This document shows positions 55,377 through 63,684 of a stretch of 64,000 nucleotides of DNA, piece by piece. A model generated the notes under the pieces. That model had not been told where the DNA came from and did no database searches. It saw only the letters and a program-made list of their open reading frames with translations. Within the stretch, counting starts at the first letter, position 1, and every line of letters begins with the position of its first letter. The stretch is from Paraburkholderia eburnea (GTDB taxonomy: Bacteria; Pseudomonadota; Gammaproteobacteria; Burkholderiales; Burkholderiaceae), in NCBI RefSeq assembly GCF_002917095.1, contig NZ_PQGA01000001.1, positions 682,001-746,000 of the forward strand. Reading direction: 5' to 3'. The position numbers and the translations under genes were made by a program.

Positions 55377-58004
55377 TCAATCGAGCGGCCAGTGCGCGCG
55401 GCTTGCGGCGCGCACGGCCTGCGCCGATTCGAGCGCGAGAATGTCGAACACGCGTTCGCGGCACTGGTTGTAGTCGAGATTGCGCACGCGCGCCTTGATC
55501 GACGGCACGGAAACCGGATCGACCGACAGTTCCGTGATCCCCAGGCCGACGAGCAGCGGCACCGCGAGCGGATCACCCGCCAGCGCACCGCACACGCCCA
55601 CCCATTTGCCGTGCTTGCTCGCGCCTTCGACCGCCACGGCGATCAGGCGCAGCACGGCCGGATGCAAGCCGTCGGCCTGGGCCGCGAGATCGGGCTGGCA
55701 GCGGTCCATCGCGAGCGTGTACTGCGTGAGATCGTTGGTGCCGACCGACAGGAAATCGGCGTGACGCGCGAGCTGGTCGGCGAGCAGCGCCGCCGACGGC
55801 ACTTCGATCATCACGCCCACTTCCACGCGGCCCGTGCGGCCCGTTTCTTTTGCAAACAGGTCGATGCGCTCGCGCAGGCGGATCAGCTCGCCCACGTCGG
55901 TGACCATCGGCAGCAGGATGCGGATCGCGCCCAGCGGCTCGACCGCAAGCAGGCCGCGCAATTGATCGTCGAGCAGATCGGGGCGCACCTGCGCGAGGCG
56001 GATGCCGCGCAGACCGAGCGCGGGGTTCGGCTCGGGCGGCAGCGTGAGGTAGTCGACTTCCTTGTCCGCGCCCACGTCGAGCGTGCGGATGATCGCCGTG
56101 CGGCCGCCCAGCGCCTGCGCGATGGCCTGATAGCTCTGGCGATGCTCTTCGACCGTCGGCGCCGCCTGGCGGTGGATGAACATCAACTCCGTGCGCAGCA
56201 GACCCACGGCGTCCGCGCCGTTGTCGACCGCGGTGCGCGCATCGTCGAGCGTCGCGATGTTCGCGGCGACTTCGATCGCATGACCGTCGCGCGTGGCGGC
56301 GGCCTGCTGCGAGGTCAGGCGGTTCGCTTCGCGCACGCCCGCGAGGCGCTGCTTTTCGGCGCGCGCGCGTTCGATGTCCTGGGCGCTCGGCGCGAAGGCC
56401 AGACGGCCCGCGCCCGCGTCCACCACCACTTCGGTGCCTTCGGCGATCTTGTGCAGCGAGTCGCCGAGCGCAACGATCGCCGGAATGCCCGCCTGACGCG
56501 CAATGATCGCCGCGTGCGAAGTCGCGCCGCCGCGCGCCATCAGAAGCGCGGTGACGCGCTTGCGGTCGAGCGTGGCGAGGTCGGAAGGCGTGAATTCGTC
56601 GGCGGCCAGCACGGCTTCGTCGGGCAGTTCGCGCGGCGCGGCGCTCGTGGCTCCGCTGGTGAGCGCGAGCGCGCGCAGCACACGTTTTTCGAGGTCGCGC
56701 AGATCGGCGGCACGCTCGGCGAGCAGCGGATCGTCCACTTTGCCGAGCACGGCGATCTGCGCGCGGATCGACTCGCGCCACGCAAAACCCGCACTCTTGC
56801 CAAGGCTGATGAGATCGCGCGCCGCATCGATCAGCGTGGGATCTTCGAGCAGCACGCGATGCATCTGGAAGATGCCCGCTTCACCGATTGCGCCGCGCTG
56901 CGACGCCGCACGCACGGAGGCATCGAGTTCCGCGTCCACCGCCGCGACGGCCTTGTCGAGCAGACGGCTTTCCGCCGCAGAGGGACCGCTCGCGAGTTCG
57001 GCCGGCGCGAGTTCCGCGTCGTCCCAGCGCACCAGCTTGCCGACCGCCACGCCCGGAGCGGCGCACACGCCCGTGAGCGTGCCCGGCGCGGCGGTTACGG
57101 AAGTCGTAGCCGTGGGAGCAATCGAGACAGAGACAGAGGCAGAGGCAGAAGCAGCCGCAGCCGGCGACAGTTGCCGCGCAGGCGCTTCGCCGCCTTCACC
57201 GCCTTCTCCGGGCGCGGCGCGCAGCAACTCGTTGGCCACCGCATCGACGGCCTTCTGCGCCTCGCGCCCCATGCCGACGAGTTCGACCGTCGCGCCTTCG
57301 CCCGCTCCCAGCCCCAGCAGGCCGACCACGCTTTCGATCGCCGCCTTGCGCTCGCCGAAACGCACTTCGACGCGCGCATCGATGCCGCGCACCGCTTCGC
57401 GCGCCCGCGCGGCAGGCCGCGCATGCAGGCCGCCCGCGTGCGTGAGCGTCACGCTACGGCGCACTTCGTCCATCACCAGATTCGCGCTGCCGGCCGCGCC
57501 CACCGTATGAGCCGCGCCGTCGCGCGCGCGCAGCACCAGCAGCGGCGTCTTGCCCGCTTCCACATTTCCGGCGCCCGCGCGCTGGACCACTTCGAACGCA
57601 TCGGAGTTCGCCACCGCGACGACCGAAACGAGGCTTGGCGCCCCGCACCCCACGACGTCGAGATCGAATTCGATCAGCAGATCGCCGCGGCGCACCTGCG
57701 CGCCCTGCTCGACCTTGGGCGAAAAGCCCTTGCCGCCCAGCTCGACCGTATCGATGCCTATATGCACGAGCACCTGCGCGCCCTCGGCGGTCTCCAGCGT
57801 GACGGCGTGGCCGGTGCGCGCGAGGTGCATGACCGTGCCGTCGCAAGGCGACAGCAGCTTGCCCGCGAGCGGATCGATGCCGATGCCGTCGCCGAACAGG
57901 CCTTCCGAAAACACCGGATCGGGCACCGCTGCGAGCGGCACGACCGGGCCGGTGAGCGGCGCGACCAGCGCGATAGTGCCCTCGGCGAAATTTTCCGGGT
58001 TCAT
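55377..58004 (-). CDS. nagF: Multiphosphoryl transfer protein EIIA-HPr-EI
   Basis: One 875-residue protein carries three PTS steps: an N-terminal glucose-type EIIA (about 1-150) with the phospho-His in VLVHIGIDTVELGG, an HPr domain (about 170-260) with the phospho-His in GLHARPAARA, and enzyme I (about 310-870) with the phospho-His in GGATSHAAIIARQ and the PEP-binding C-terminal barrel. It passes phosphate from PEP to NagE. I start at the ATG at 58004, which has AGGAG nine bases upstream; a start at 58031 is possible. It lies between nagB-type and nagE genes. Confidence 0.94.
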   Translation of the reverse strand: MNPENFAEGTIALVAPLTGPVVPLAAVPDPVFSEGLFGDGIGIDPLAGKLLSPCDGTVMHLARTGHAVTLETAEGAQVLVHIGIDTVELGGKGFSPKVEQGAQVRRGDLLIEFDLDVVGCGAPSLVSVVAVANSDAFEVVQRAGAGNVEAGKTPLLVLRARDGAAHTVGAAGSANLVMDEVRRSVTLTHAGGLHARPAARAREAVRGIDARVEVRFGERKAAIESVVGLLGLGAGEGATVELVGMGREAQKAVDAVANELLRAAPGEGGEGGEAPARQLSPAAAASASASVSVSIAPTATTSVTAAPGTLTGVCAAPGVAVGKLVRWDDAELAPAELASGPSAAESRLLDKAVAAVDAELDASVRAASQRGAIGEAGIFQMHRVLLEDPTLIDAARDLISLGKSAGFAWRESIRAQIAVLGKVDDPLLAERAADLRDLEKRVLRALALTSGATSAAPRELPDEAVLAADEFTPSDLATLDRKRVTALLMARGGATSHAAIIARQAGIPAIVALGDSLHKIAEGTEVVVDAGAGRLAFAPSAQDIERARAEKQRLAGVREANRLTSQQAAATRDGHAIEVAANIATLDDARTAVDNGADAVGLLRTELMFIHRQAAPTVEEHRQSYQAIAQALGGRTAIIRTLDVGADKEVDYLTLPPEPNPALGLRGIRLAQVRPDLLDDQLRGLLAVEPLGAIRILLPMVTDVGELIRLRERIDLFAKETGRTGRVEVGVMIEVPSAALLADQLARHADFLSVGTNDLTQYTLAMDRCQPDLAAQADGLHPAVLRLIAVAVEGASKHGKWVGVCGALAGDPLAVPLLVGLGITELSVDPVSVPSIKARVRNLDYNQCRERVFDILALESAQAVRAASRAHWPLD

Positions 58005-58043
58005 CAGGCGAGACTCCTGGATGCGTTCCATCAGCTTTCCAAT

Positions 58044-59060
58044 CTAGTGGGTTTCGGTGACTTTGTTCAGGTAGCGCGGCTCGTCCGGGTTGCGGCCGCG
58101 CGCAGCGGCAAGACCCGCCGCCATCACGTAGAACGAAAGAATCGCGCCGATCGGATCGAGTGCCGCATCGGCGGTTTCGACCAGCGGCAGCGCGGCGTCC
58201 GCAACGTCGGCGGGTGCGGCGAGCAGCACGCGCGCACCGCGCTTTTGCATGTCGTGCGCCAGCTCGATGAGACCGGCCTGTTCCGGACCGCGCGGCGCGA
58301 ACACCAGCAGCGGATAGTCGTGGCCGATCAGCTCCATCGGGCCGTGCCGCACTTCGGCGCTAGAGAACGCTTCGGCCTGGATGCCCGAGGTTTCCTTGAG
58401 CTTGAGCGCGGCTTCCTGGGCGATCGCCAGACCCGCGCCACGGCCGATCACGATCATCTGCTTCACGTCGCGCAACTCGTCGACGGCCTTGGACCAGTCG
58501 AGCGCGCCCGCGCGATCGAGCGCGTCCGGCAGCGCGCGCACGGCGTCGAGGAACGCGGCGTCGCGCTGCCAGAACGCCACCAGTTGCGCCGACATCGCCA
58601 GCATCGCGATATAGCTCTTGGTGGCGGCCACGCTCAGTTCGGGGCCGGCGAGCAGCGGCAGTTCGGTGCCCGCGGCAACGGCGAGCGGCGAATCGGCCAC
58701 GTTGACCATTGCTGCGGTGAGCGCCCCCGCGTCGCGCAGCGCCTTGATCGTCGCCACGAGATCAGGACTCCTGCCTGATTGGGAAAAAGCAAGGGCGAAC
58801 TGGCCGCTTACTCGTAAAGGCGCCTGCTGGAGCGTGGCGATCGACATCGGCAGCGAGGCGACCGGCACGCCGAGGCGGCTCATGGTGAGCGCGGCGAAAT
58901 AGCTCGCGGCGTGGTCGGAGCTGCCGCGCGCGACGGTGAGCGCGACGTGGCGCGGACTGGCTTCGAGCGCGCTCGCAAGCGCCTCGACGCGCGAGGTGTC
59001 CGCGAGTTGCGCGGCGACGACGCTGGCCGAGGCCAGCGCTTCTTTAAGCATATTCGACAA
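58044..59060 (-). CDS. SIS-domain glucosamine-6-phosphate deaminase (NagB-II type)
   Basis: 338 residues with two SIS domains: the first has ARGSSDHAASYFAALT and the S-x-S-G-x-S motif in FSQSGRSPD; the second includes IGRGAGLAIAQEAALKLKE. This GlmS-like architecture without a glutaminase domain matches the NagB-II/AgaS family that converts glucosamine 6-phosphate to fructose 6-phosphate and ammonia. No classical NagB is present in the cluster, so this protein probably fills that step. A TTG start at 59060 is chosen for AAGGAG six bases upstream; it overlaps nagA by 17 bases. Confidence 0.88.
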   Translation of the reverse strand: MSNMLKEALASASVVAAQLADTSRVEALASALEASPRHVALTVARGSSDHAASYFAALTMSRLGVPVASLPMSIATLQQAPLRVSGQFALAFSQSGRSPDLVATIKALRDAGALTAAMVNVADSPLAVAAGTELPLLAGPELSVAATKSYIAMLAMSAQLVAFWQRDAAFLDAVRALPDALDRAGALDWSKAVDELRDVKQMIVIGRGAGLAIAQEAALKLKETSGIQAEAFSSAEVRHGPMELIGHDYPLLVFAPRGPEQAGLIELAHDMQKRGARVLLAAPADVADAALPLVETADAALDPIGAILSFYVMAAGLAAARGRNPDEPRYLNKVTETH

Positions 59061-60147
59061 GCGATTCTCCTTCGACATAGGTCGCGGTAAGCGCCAGATC
59101 GCGGTCGAACACGTTGACATCGGCCCAGGCGCCGCGCTGCAGGCGGCCCCGGTCTTCGATGCCGAGGTAATCGGCCGCGTAGCGCGACAGGCGTGCGGAT
59201 ACGTCCGCGATCGGCAAGCCGAGCGAGACGAGATTGCGCAAGGCCTGGTCCATGGTGAGCGTGCTGCCCGCGAGCGTGCCGTCCGCGAGACGCACGCCGC
59301 CGAGGCATTTGGTGACGTGCTGGCTGCCCAGGCGATATTCGCCGTCGGGCATACCGGTCGCCGAGGTGCTGTCCGTCACCACGTAGAGACGCGGAATCGC
59401 GCGCAGCGCGGCGCGGATCGCACCCGGATGGACGTGCAGCAGATCGGGGATGATTTCGGCGTATTCGGCATGTGCGAGCGCCGCGCCGACCACGCCGGGA
59501 TTGCGGTGATGCAGCGGCGACATCGCGTTGAAGAGGTGCGTGAAGCCGCACGCGCCGTGCTTGAGCGCGCTCACCGCGTCGTCGTAGGTCGCGAGCGTAT
59601 GGCCGATCTGCACGCGCACGCCGCGCGCCGCCATCTCGCCGATGATCTCGATATGGCCGGCGATTTCCGGCGCCACGGTGACCACGCGGATCGGCGCGAT
59701 CGACAGGTACTTGAGCACTTCGTCGAGCACGGCGGACACCGCCGCGTCGGGTTGCGCGCCCAGCTTGCCCGGATTGATGTACGGCCCTTCCAGGTGCACG
59801 CCCAGCACGCGCGCGCCGCCCGGCGTGCGCTTGCGTGCGACGTCGCCGAGACCCGCGACCACGCTCATCAGTTCGTCGCGCGGCGCGGTCATGGTCGTGG
59901 CGAGCAGGCTCGTCGTGCCGTAGCGCGCATGGGTGCGCGCGATCGTTTCGATGGCGTTGCCCGCTTCCATCACGTCGGCGCCGCCGCCGCCGTGGACGTG
60001 CAGGTCGATGAAGCCCGGCAGGAGGTAGGGCGCGTCGTTCTTCGCCGGATCGGTGGCCTCGCCCTCGATCGACGTGATGCGTCCGTTTTCGAACGTCAGC
60101 GTGCCGTTGATCCAGCCATCAGGGGTGAGAATGTTTCCGCTCAGCAT
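59044..60147 (-). CDS. nagA: N-acetylglucosamine-6-phosphate deacetylase
   Basis: Removes acetate from GlcNAc 6-phosphate. 367 residues of the amidohydrolase fold: the metal site opens with GFIDLHVHGGGGADVME, and the catalytic Asp lies in VTDSTSATGMPDGEY. It is the first enzyme gene of the leftward operon and overlaps the deaminase gene. Together with NagE, the fused PTS protein and the SIS deaminase it gives the complete route from GlcNAc to fructose 6-phosphate. Confidence 0.95.
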   Translation of the reverse strand: MLSGNILTPDGWINGTLTFENGRITSIEGEATDPAKNDAPYLLPGFIDLHVHGGGGADVMEAGNAIETIARTHARYGTTSLLATTMTAPRDELMSVVAGLGDVARKRTPGGARVLGVHLEGPYINPGKLGAQPDAAVSAVLDEVLKYLSIAPIRVVTVAPEIAGHIEIIGEMAARGVRVQIGHTLATYDDAVSALKHGACGFTHLFNAMSPLHHRNPGVVGAALAHAEYAEIIPDLLHVHPGAIRAALRAIPRLYVVTDSTSATGMPDGEYRLGSQHVTKCLGGVRLADGTLAGSTLTMDQALRNLVSLGLPIADVSARLSRYAADYLGIEDRGRLQRGAWADVNVFDRDLALTATYVEGESLVEYA

Positions 60148-60250
60148 GAGATTTTTCCGATATTGCGCGCGGCGACGGCCTGCGCGCGGTCAGTCTTGAC
60201 GGTGACGTGCATGAGAGAGTCATGGCGCGCGCCGGCGTTCCCGCGAGCCG

Positions 60251-60274
60251 CGCTTTTTACCGCGCTTTTTACCG
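60251..60274. repeat. Tandem 12-bp direct repeat between nagR and nagA
   Basis: CGCTTTTTACCG occurs twice head to tail (60251-60262 and 60263-60274). It lies in the 145-base gap between the regulator and nagA. Function unknown; a slippage duplication is the simplest reading. Confidence 0.6.
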
Positions 60275-60292
60275 CTTTCCTTGTTGCTGCGT

Positions 60293-61027
60293 TCATTGGC
60301 GCAACTCCGCGACGAAGTCGTAGTAGCCGTCGCGGCAATACGTGTCGGTCAGCTCGATGGCGTGCTGGTCGCGCGAAAAGCCCACGCGCGTGATCATGAG
60401 CAGCGCGGCGCGCGGCTCCACGCCCATCAGCGCGGCGATTTCGCCGGTCGCATTGACGGCGCGAAAGTGCTGCAAGGCGCGCACGACCGGCATGTTGCGC
60501 GTTTCCAGATACGCATAGAGCGAGCCGTCGAACGCCTGCGGGTCCGGCACGATCGGCACCGGCAGCGCCGAATGCTCCACCGCCATCACGATGCCGTCGG
60601 CGCGGCGCAGACGCCGCAGACTCGACACCGCAGCGCCCGGCGACAGGCCGAGCTGCACGATTTCCTCGCGGCGCGCCGGGCGCACCTGGCGCTCGAGCCA
60701 CACCGAATCGGCCGTGAAGCCGCGCTGCTCCATCCTTTTGGTGAAACCGGTCAGACGCGAAAGCGGGTCTTCGACGCGCGGCGTGATGAAGCTGCCCGCG
60801 CCGCGCGCACGCCGGATCAGGCCCTGCTCGACGAGCAGCTCGATCGCCTTGCGCGCCGTGATGCGCGACACGCCGATGGCATCCGACAGCGTGCGCTCCG
60901 AGGGCAGCGCCTCGCCTGCGGACCAGACGCCGCAATGTATGGCCGTGGCAAGGTTGCGCGCCAGCTGCAGATAGAGCGGCGTCACGTTGCGCGCATCGGG
61001 CATCAGGGCAGACCAACGGGTTTCCAT
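60293..61027 (-). CDS. nagR: GntR family (HutC type) regulator of the nag genes
   Basis: 244 residues. The N-terminal winged HTH (about 12-78: NVTPLYLQLARNLATAI to GLIRRARGAGSFI) contains ALPSERTLSDAIGVSRITA; the C-terminal UTRA sensor domain (about 95-240) binds a small ligand, in NagR/DasR relatives GlcNAc 6-phosphate or GlcN 6-phosphate. It is read leftward just ahead of nagA, which supports control of this cluster. The start is the ATG at 61027 with GGAG upstream; the promoter is at 61131-61158. Confidence 0.88.
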   Translation of the reverse strand: METRWSALMPDARNVTPLYLQLARNLATAIHCGVWSAGEALPSERTLSDAIGVSRITARKAIELLVEQGLIRRARGAGSFITPRVEDPLSRLTGFTKRMEQRGFTADSVWLERQVRPARREEIVQLGLSPGAAVSSLRRLRRADGIVMAVEHSALPVPIVPDPQAFDGSLYAYLETRNMPVVRALQHFRAVNATGEIAALMGVEPRAALLMITRVGFSRDQHAIELTDTYCRDGYYDFVAELRQ

Positions 61028-61130
61028 GGAACTCCGGCCAGCGGTTTGACGGATCGTGGAGGCGCCCGGACAGATCTTCGAGAAACGCGGCAAAAACAGC
61101 GTGGCGTCGGTCCGGTGCGAAAGCGAGCCC

Positions 61131-61158
61131 ATTATATAACCACAATAATACCAGTCAA
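61131..61158 (-). promoter_or_regulatory. Promoter of nagR with repeat in the spacer
   Basis: On the minus strand: TTGACT (61158-61153), 16-base spacer, TATAAT (61136-61131). The spacer contains two ACCA words (plus-strand 61139-61142 and 61150-61153), a likely place for a GntR-type operator and autoregulation. The binding protein is inferred. Confidence 0.7.
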
Positions 61159-61450
61159 CACAGACGAAGCCGCTTTTCAGATCCCTATAAATTCCTTATA
61201 AATCAATGAATTGAGAAATTTTATAAGGCTCTGCGGGTTGCCTGACTCGCATCGGTATTTTCCCTGGCGCAGCCCACTTGGGCTCTTTTTTCGCAACCAC
61301 TCAAGCGCCAGCCAACCCGCTTTGGAATCCCGGCTTGATACCGGCGTAGAACCAATGCGAAGATTCAGAAAGTCAACAATATCGCGCGCCCCTGACATCC
61401 CATATAGTGGCACTTGACCAATATCAATGAACTGACCACGGGTACCCAGT
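61159..61450. other. nagR-marR divergent region with a 9-bp inverted repeat
   Basis: An AT-rich stretch of about 290 bases. CCTTATAAA (61194-61202) and TTTATAAGG (61220-61228) form perfect 9-bp arms separated by 17 bases, a possible operator for either divergent regulator. A 108-codon minus-strand frame (61177-61503) overlaps the marR start; I see no family in it and do not call it. Confidence 0.45.
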
Positions 61451-61888
61451 TTGTCGAATGATTCCGACACGAGACGGCGCGCCGAAGCCGTCCTGCAGTT
61501 CAATCGCTTTTATCGAACGTTCCTCGGGGCACAGCGGGACGATCAGCCCAGCTCGCCGTTTTCGCTGACCGAGATCCGCGTGCTGCGCGAGCTCGACAGC
61601 GTCGGTACGCAGACGTCCGCGACGCTCGCGCGCACGCTCGCGCTCGATTCAGGCTATCTGAGCCGCATTCTCGCGAGCTTCGCGCGCCGTCATCTGATTG
61701 CGCGCTCCGCCTCGCAGGCCGACGCACGCCGCACGTTCATCTATCTGACCGAGGCGGGCCGCAGCACCTATGCGTCGCTCAAGGATGCGGCGATCGGCGG
61801 TTTGGCCGACCGCCTCGGCAAGCTGACCACCGCCGAACAGGAAGAGCTGATCAACGCGATGGAGGTCGTGCAGCGATTGCTGCGGTAA
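61451..61888 (+). CDS. MarR family winged-helix regulator
   Basis: 145 residues of the MarR fold: N-terminal dimerisation helix, then the wHTH with SPFSLTEIRVLRELDSVG, ATLARTLALDSGYLSRILAS (recognition helix) and the wing SASQADARRTFIYLTEAG. It starts at a TTG at 61451 with only a weak ribosome-binding site. Some relatives have a GNAT acetyltransferase domain attached; here the protein ends after the HTH. Divergent from nagR; the target is unknown. Confidence 0.85.
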   Translation: MSNDSDTRRRAEAVLQFNRFYRTFLGAQRDDQPSSPFSLTEIRVLRELDSVGTQTSATLARTLALDSGYLSRILASFARRHLIARSASQADARRTFIYLTEAGRSTYASLKDAAIGGLADRLGKLTTAEQEELINAMEVVQRLLR

Positions 61889-61912
61889 ATGGCTCGGGCA
61901 CGTCCCAAAAAA

Positions 61913-61949
61913 CAAAAAGCCGCTCCATCGAAATGGCAGCGGCTTTTTT
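61913..61949. terminator. Terminator between the MarR gene and metQ-like gene
   Basis: AAAAAGCCGCT, inner stem CCAT-CGAA-ATGG, AGCGGCTTTTTTT. The A-run and T-run make it work in both directions for the convergent genes. Confidence 0.92.
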
Positions 61950-61999
61950 TCGCCTGGCGATAACGGCGCGCGGCACACCGGCCGCGCAACGTCACACGC

Positions 62000-62812
62000 T
62001 TAGAACGACGGGATCATCGAACCCTTGAATTCGTCCTTGAGGTATTGGCGCACGTCTTCCGACTGGTAGGCGGCAACCAGCTTCTTCACCCACGGCTTGT
62101 CCTTGTCCTGCGCGCGCACGGCGATCAGGTTGGCGTATGGGCTGTGCGTGTCTTCCAGGGCGATGGCGTCCTTGGTCGGCTGCAGGCCGGCGGCCAGCGC
62201 GTAGTTCGTGTTGATGACGGCGGCGTCCACGTCGCCCAGCGCGCGCGGCAGTTGCGCGGCGTCGAGTTCGACCAGCTTCACCTTCTTCGGATTGTCCGCG
62301 ACGTCGAGCGGCGTGGCGTTGTTGCCATTCGTGCCCGCGCCTGCGCGCAGCTTGATCACACCCTTGCTTTGCAGCACGAGCAGCGCACGGTTTTCGTTCG
62401 ACGGATCGTTCGGCACCGCGATCTTCGCGCCTTGCGGCAGCGCTGCGAGCGACTTGAACTTCTTCGAGTACACGCCGATCGGCGAGATGTACGTGAGACC
62501 GGCGTTGACGATCTTGTAGCCGCGCTGCTTGATCTGGCTGTCGAGGTACGGGCCGGTCTGGAAGCTGTTCGCGTCGAGATCGCCCGAATCGAGCGCCGCG
62601 TTCGGCTGCACGTAGTCGTTGAATTCGATGACCTTGACGTTCAGGCCTTCGCGCTTCGCGACCTTCTGGACGACGGCCCACACCTGGGCGTCCGGGCCGG
62701 ACACGGTGCCGACCTTGATGACCTGGTCGTCAGCGCGCGCGCCGAAGCTGGCTGCGAGCGTGGTGGCGGCGACGCCGGCGAGGAGTGCTTTGATCAGATT
62801 TCTGCGCTGCAT
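62000..62812 (-). CDS. MetQ/NlpA family ABC transporter substrate-binding protein
   Basis: 270 residues: a signal sequence with a twin-arginine start (MQRRNLIKALLAGVAATTLA) ending GARA-DD, then the periplasmic binding fold with IKVGTVSGPDAQVWAVVQKV and the FNDYVQPNAALDSGDLDANSFQ region typical for methionine-binding MetQ. There is no cysteine lipobox, so unlike E. coli MetQ it is likely soluble or otherwise anchored. No metN or metI gene lies next to it here. Ligand probably D/L-methionine or a related compound. Confidence 0.88.
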   Translation of the reverse strand: MQRRNLIKALLAGVAATTLAASFGARADDQVIKVGTVSGPDAQVWAVVQKVAKREGLNVKVIEFNDYVQPNAALDSGDLDANSFQTGPYLDSQIKQRGYKIVNAGLTYISPIGVYSKKFKSLAALPQGAKIAVPNDPSNENRALLVLQSKGVIKLRAGAGTNGNNATPLDVADNPKKVKLVELDAAQLPRALGDVDAAVINTNYALAAGLQPTKDAIALEDTHSPYANLIAVRAQDKDKPWVKKLVAAYQSEDVRQYLKDEFKGSMIPSF

Positions 62813-62936
62813 GGAGATGATGTTCCCGCTTGTTGCTTGTTTATTACGTTGTCGAGCCGCTGAGCCGCATTGTGTGCCGCCAGCAGGCAGACATAAATGG
62901 TCTCATATGGCACCGGCCCCGCGAAATATAGAAATC

Positions 62937-62950
62937 GCATACTGGTATGC
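62937..62950. repeat. Inverted repeat upstream of the metQ-like gene
   Basis: GCATAC-TG-GTATGC (62937-62950), perfect 6-bp arms, 125 bases before the metQ-like start. It may be an operator; nothing more can be said. Confidence 0.35.
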
Positions 62951-63035
62951 CTGCGGGGGATGCCGGCGCGCGCCAGTGTGGCGCATCGGGCTTTCGAACG
63001 GCCTGCGTGAAGCCGCGCCGTCCGGATCAAGTCGA

Positions 63036-63680
63036 TTAATTGCCGTCGTTCGAGCCGAGCAGTATCTTGAGATCGTGCACCCAGGGCGTCACGCCCTGCC
63101 CGTCGCGCGCGAACAGGCGCAGCTTGCCGGTGGTGTCGAACACATAGCTCGCGGCGGTGTGGTCCATCGTGTAGCCGTCGGGCGTGCTGCCGGGCACCTT
63201 CGCGTAATACACGCGGAAGTCCTTCGTCACCTGCTTGAGCTGCGCGTCGTCGGCCGGGCGCAGCGCGATGAAGGTGGGATTGAAGGCGGCGACGTACTGG
63301 CCAAGGATCTGCGGCGTATCACGCTCGGGATCGACGCTCACGAAGATCACCTGCACGCGCTTGCCAGCATCGGGCCCCAGTTGCTGAAGCGCCTGCGAAA
63401 GCTCCGCCATGGTGGTCGGGCAAACGTCCGGGCAATGCGTGTAGCCGAAGAACAGCACCACGACCTTGCCCTTGAAGTCGGCCATCGTGCGCGTCTTGCC
63501 GTTCGAATCCGGCAGCGAGAAGTTGTTGCCGAACTGCGTGTTGCCGGTGATGTCGAGATTCGAGAACGACGGCGGCTGCTGGCCGCAGCCTTCGAGGCCG
63601 AGCGTCGCGCCAAGCGCGCCCGCCGTGGCAAGCGCGATCACCGTCGCGCGCGCGAAGCGCGCAAGCGTGCGTCGATTCAT
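63036..63680 (-). CDS. SCO family copper chaperone for cytochrome oxidase
   Basis: Delivers copper to the CuA site of cytochrome c oxidase. 214 residues: lipoprotein-type signal (about 1-32, with L-E-G-C), then a thioredoxin fold with the copper-binding C-x3-C in THCPDVCPTTMAEL and the conserved His in YTMDHTAASYVFD. The start is the ATG at 63680; upstream translation overlaps the heme o synthase gene. It follows that gene by four bases, a common pair in the oxidase assembly operon. Confidence 0.95.
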   Translation of the reverse strand: MNRRTLARFARATVIALATAGALGATLGLEGCGQQPPSFSNLDITGNTQFGNNFSLPDSNGKTRTMADFKGKVVVLFFGYTHCPDVCPTTMAELSQALQQLGPDAGKRVQVIFVSVDPERDTPQILGQYVAAFNPTFIALRPADDAQLKQVTKDFRVYYAKVPGSTPDGYTMDHTAASYVFDTTGKLRLFARDGQGVTPWVHDLKILLGSNDGN

Positions 63681-63684
63681 AGTG

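Noticed and set aside
55359..58778. 1,139-codon plus-strand frame opposite the fused PTS gene
   Set aside because: Composition is Arg/Ala/His-rich as expected for GC-rich antisense. The minus-strand gene has three complete PTS domains.
61177..61503. 108-codon minus-strand frame between nagR and the MarR gene
   Set aside because: No family seen, no ribosome-binding site, and it overlaps the MarR start and the inverted repeat. It might be a gene remnant but cannot be supported.
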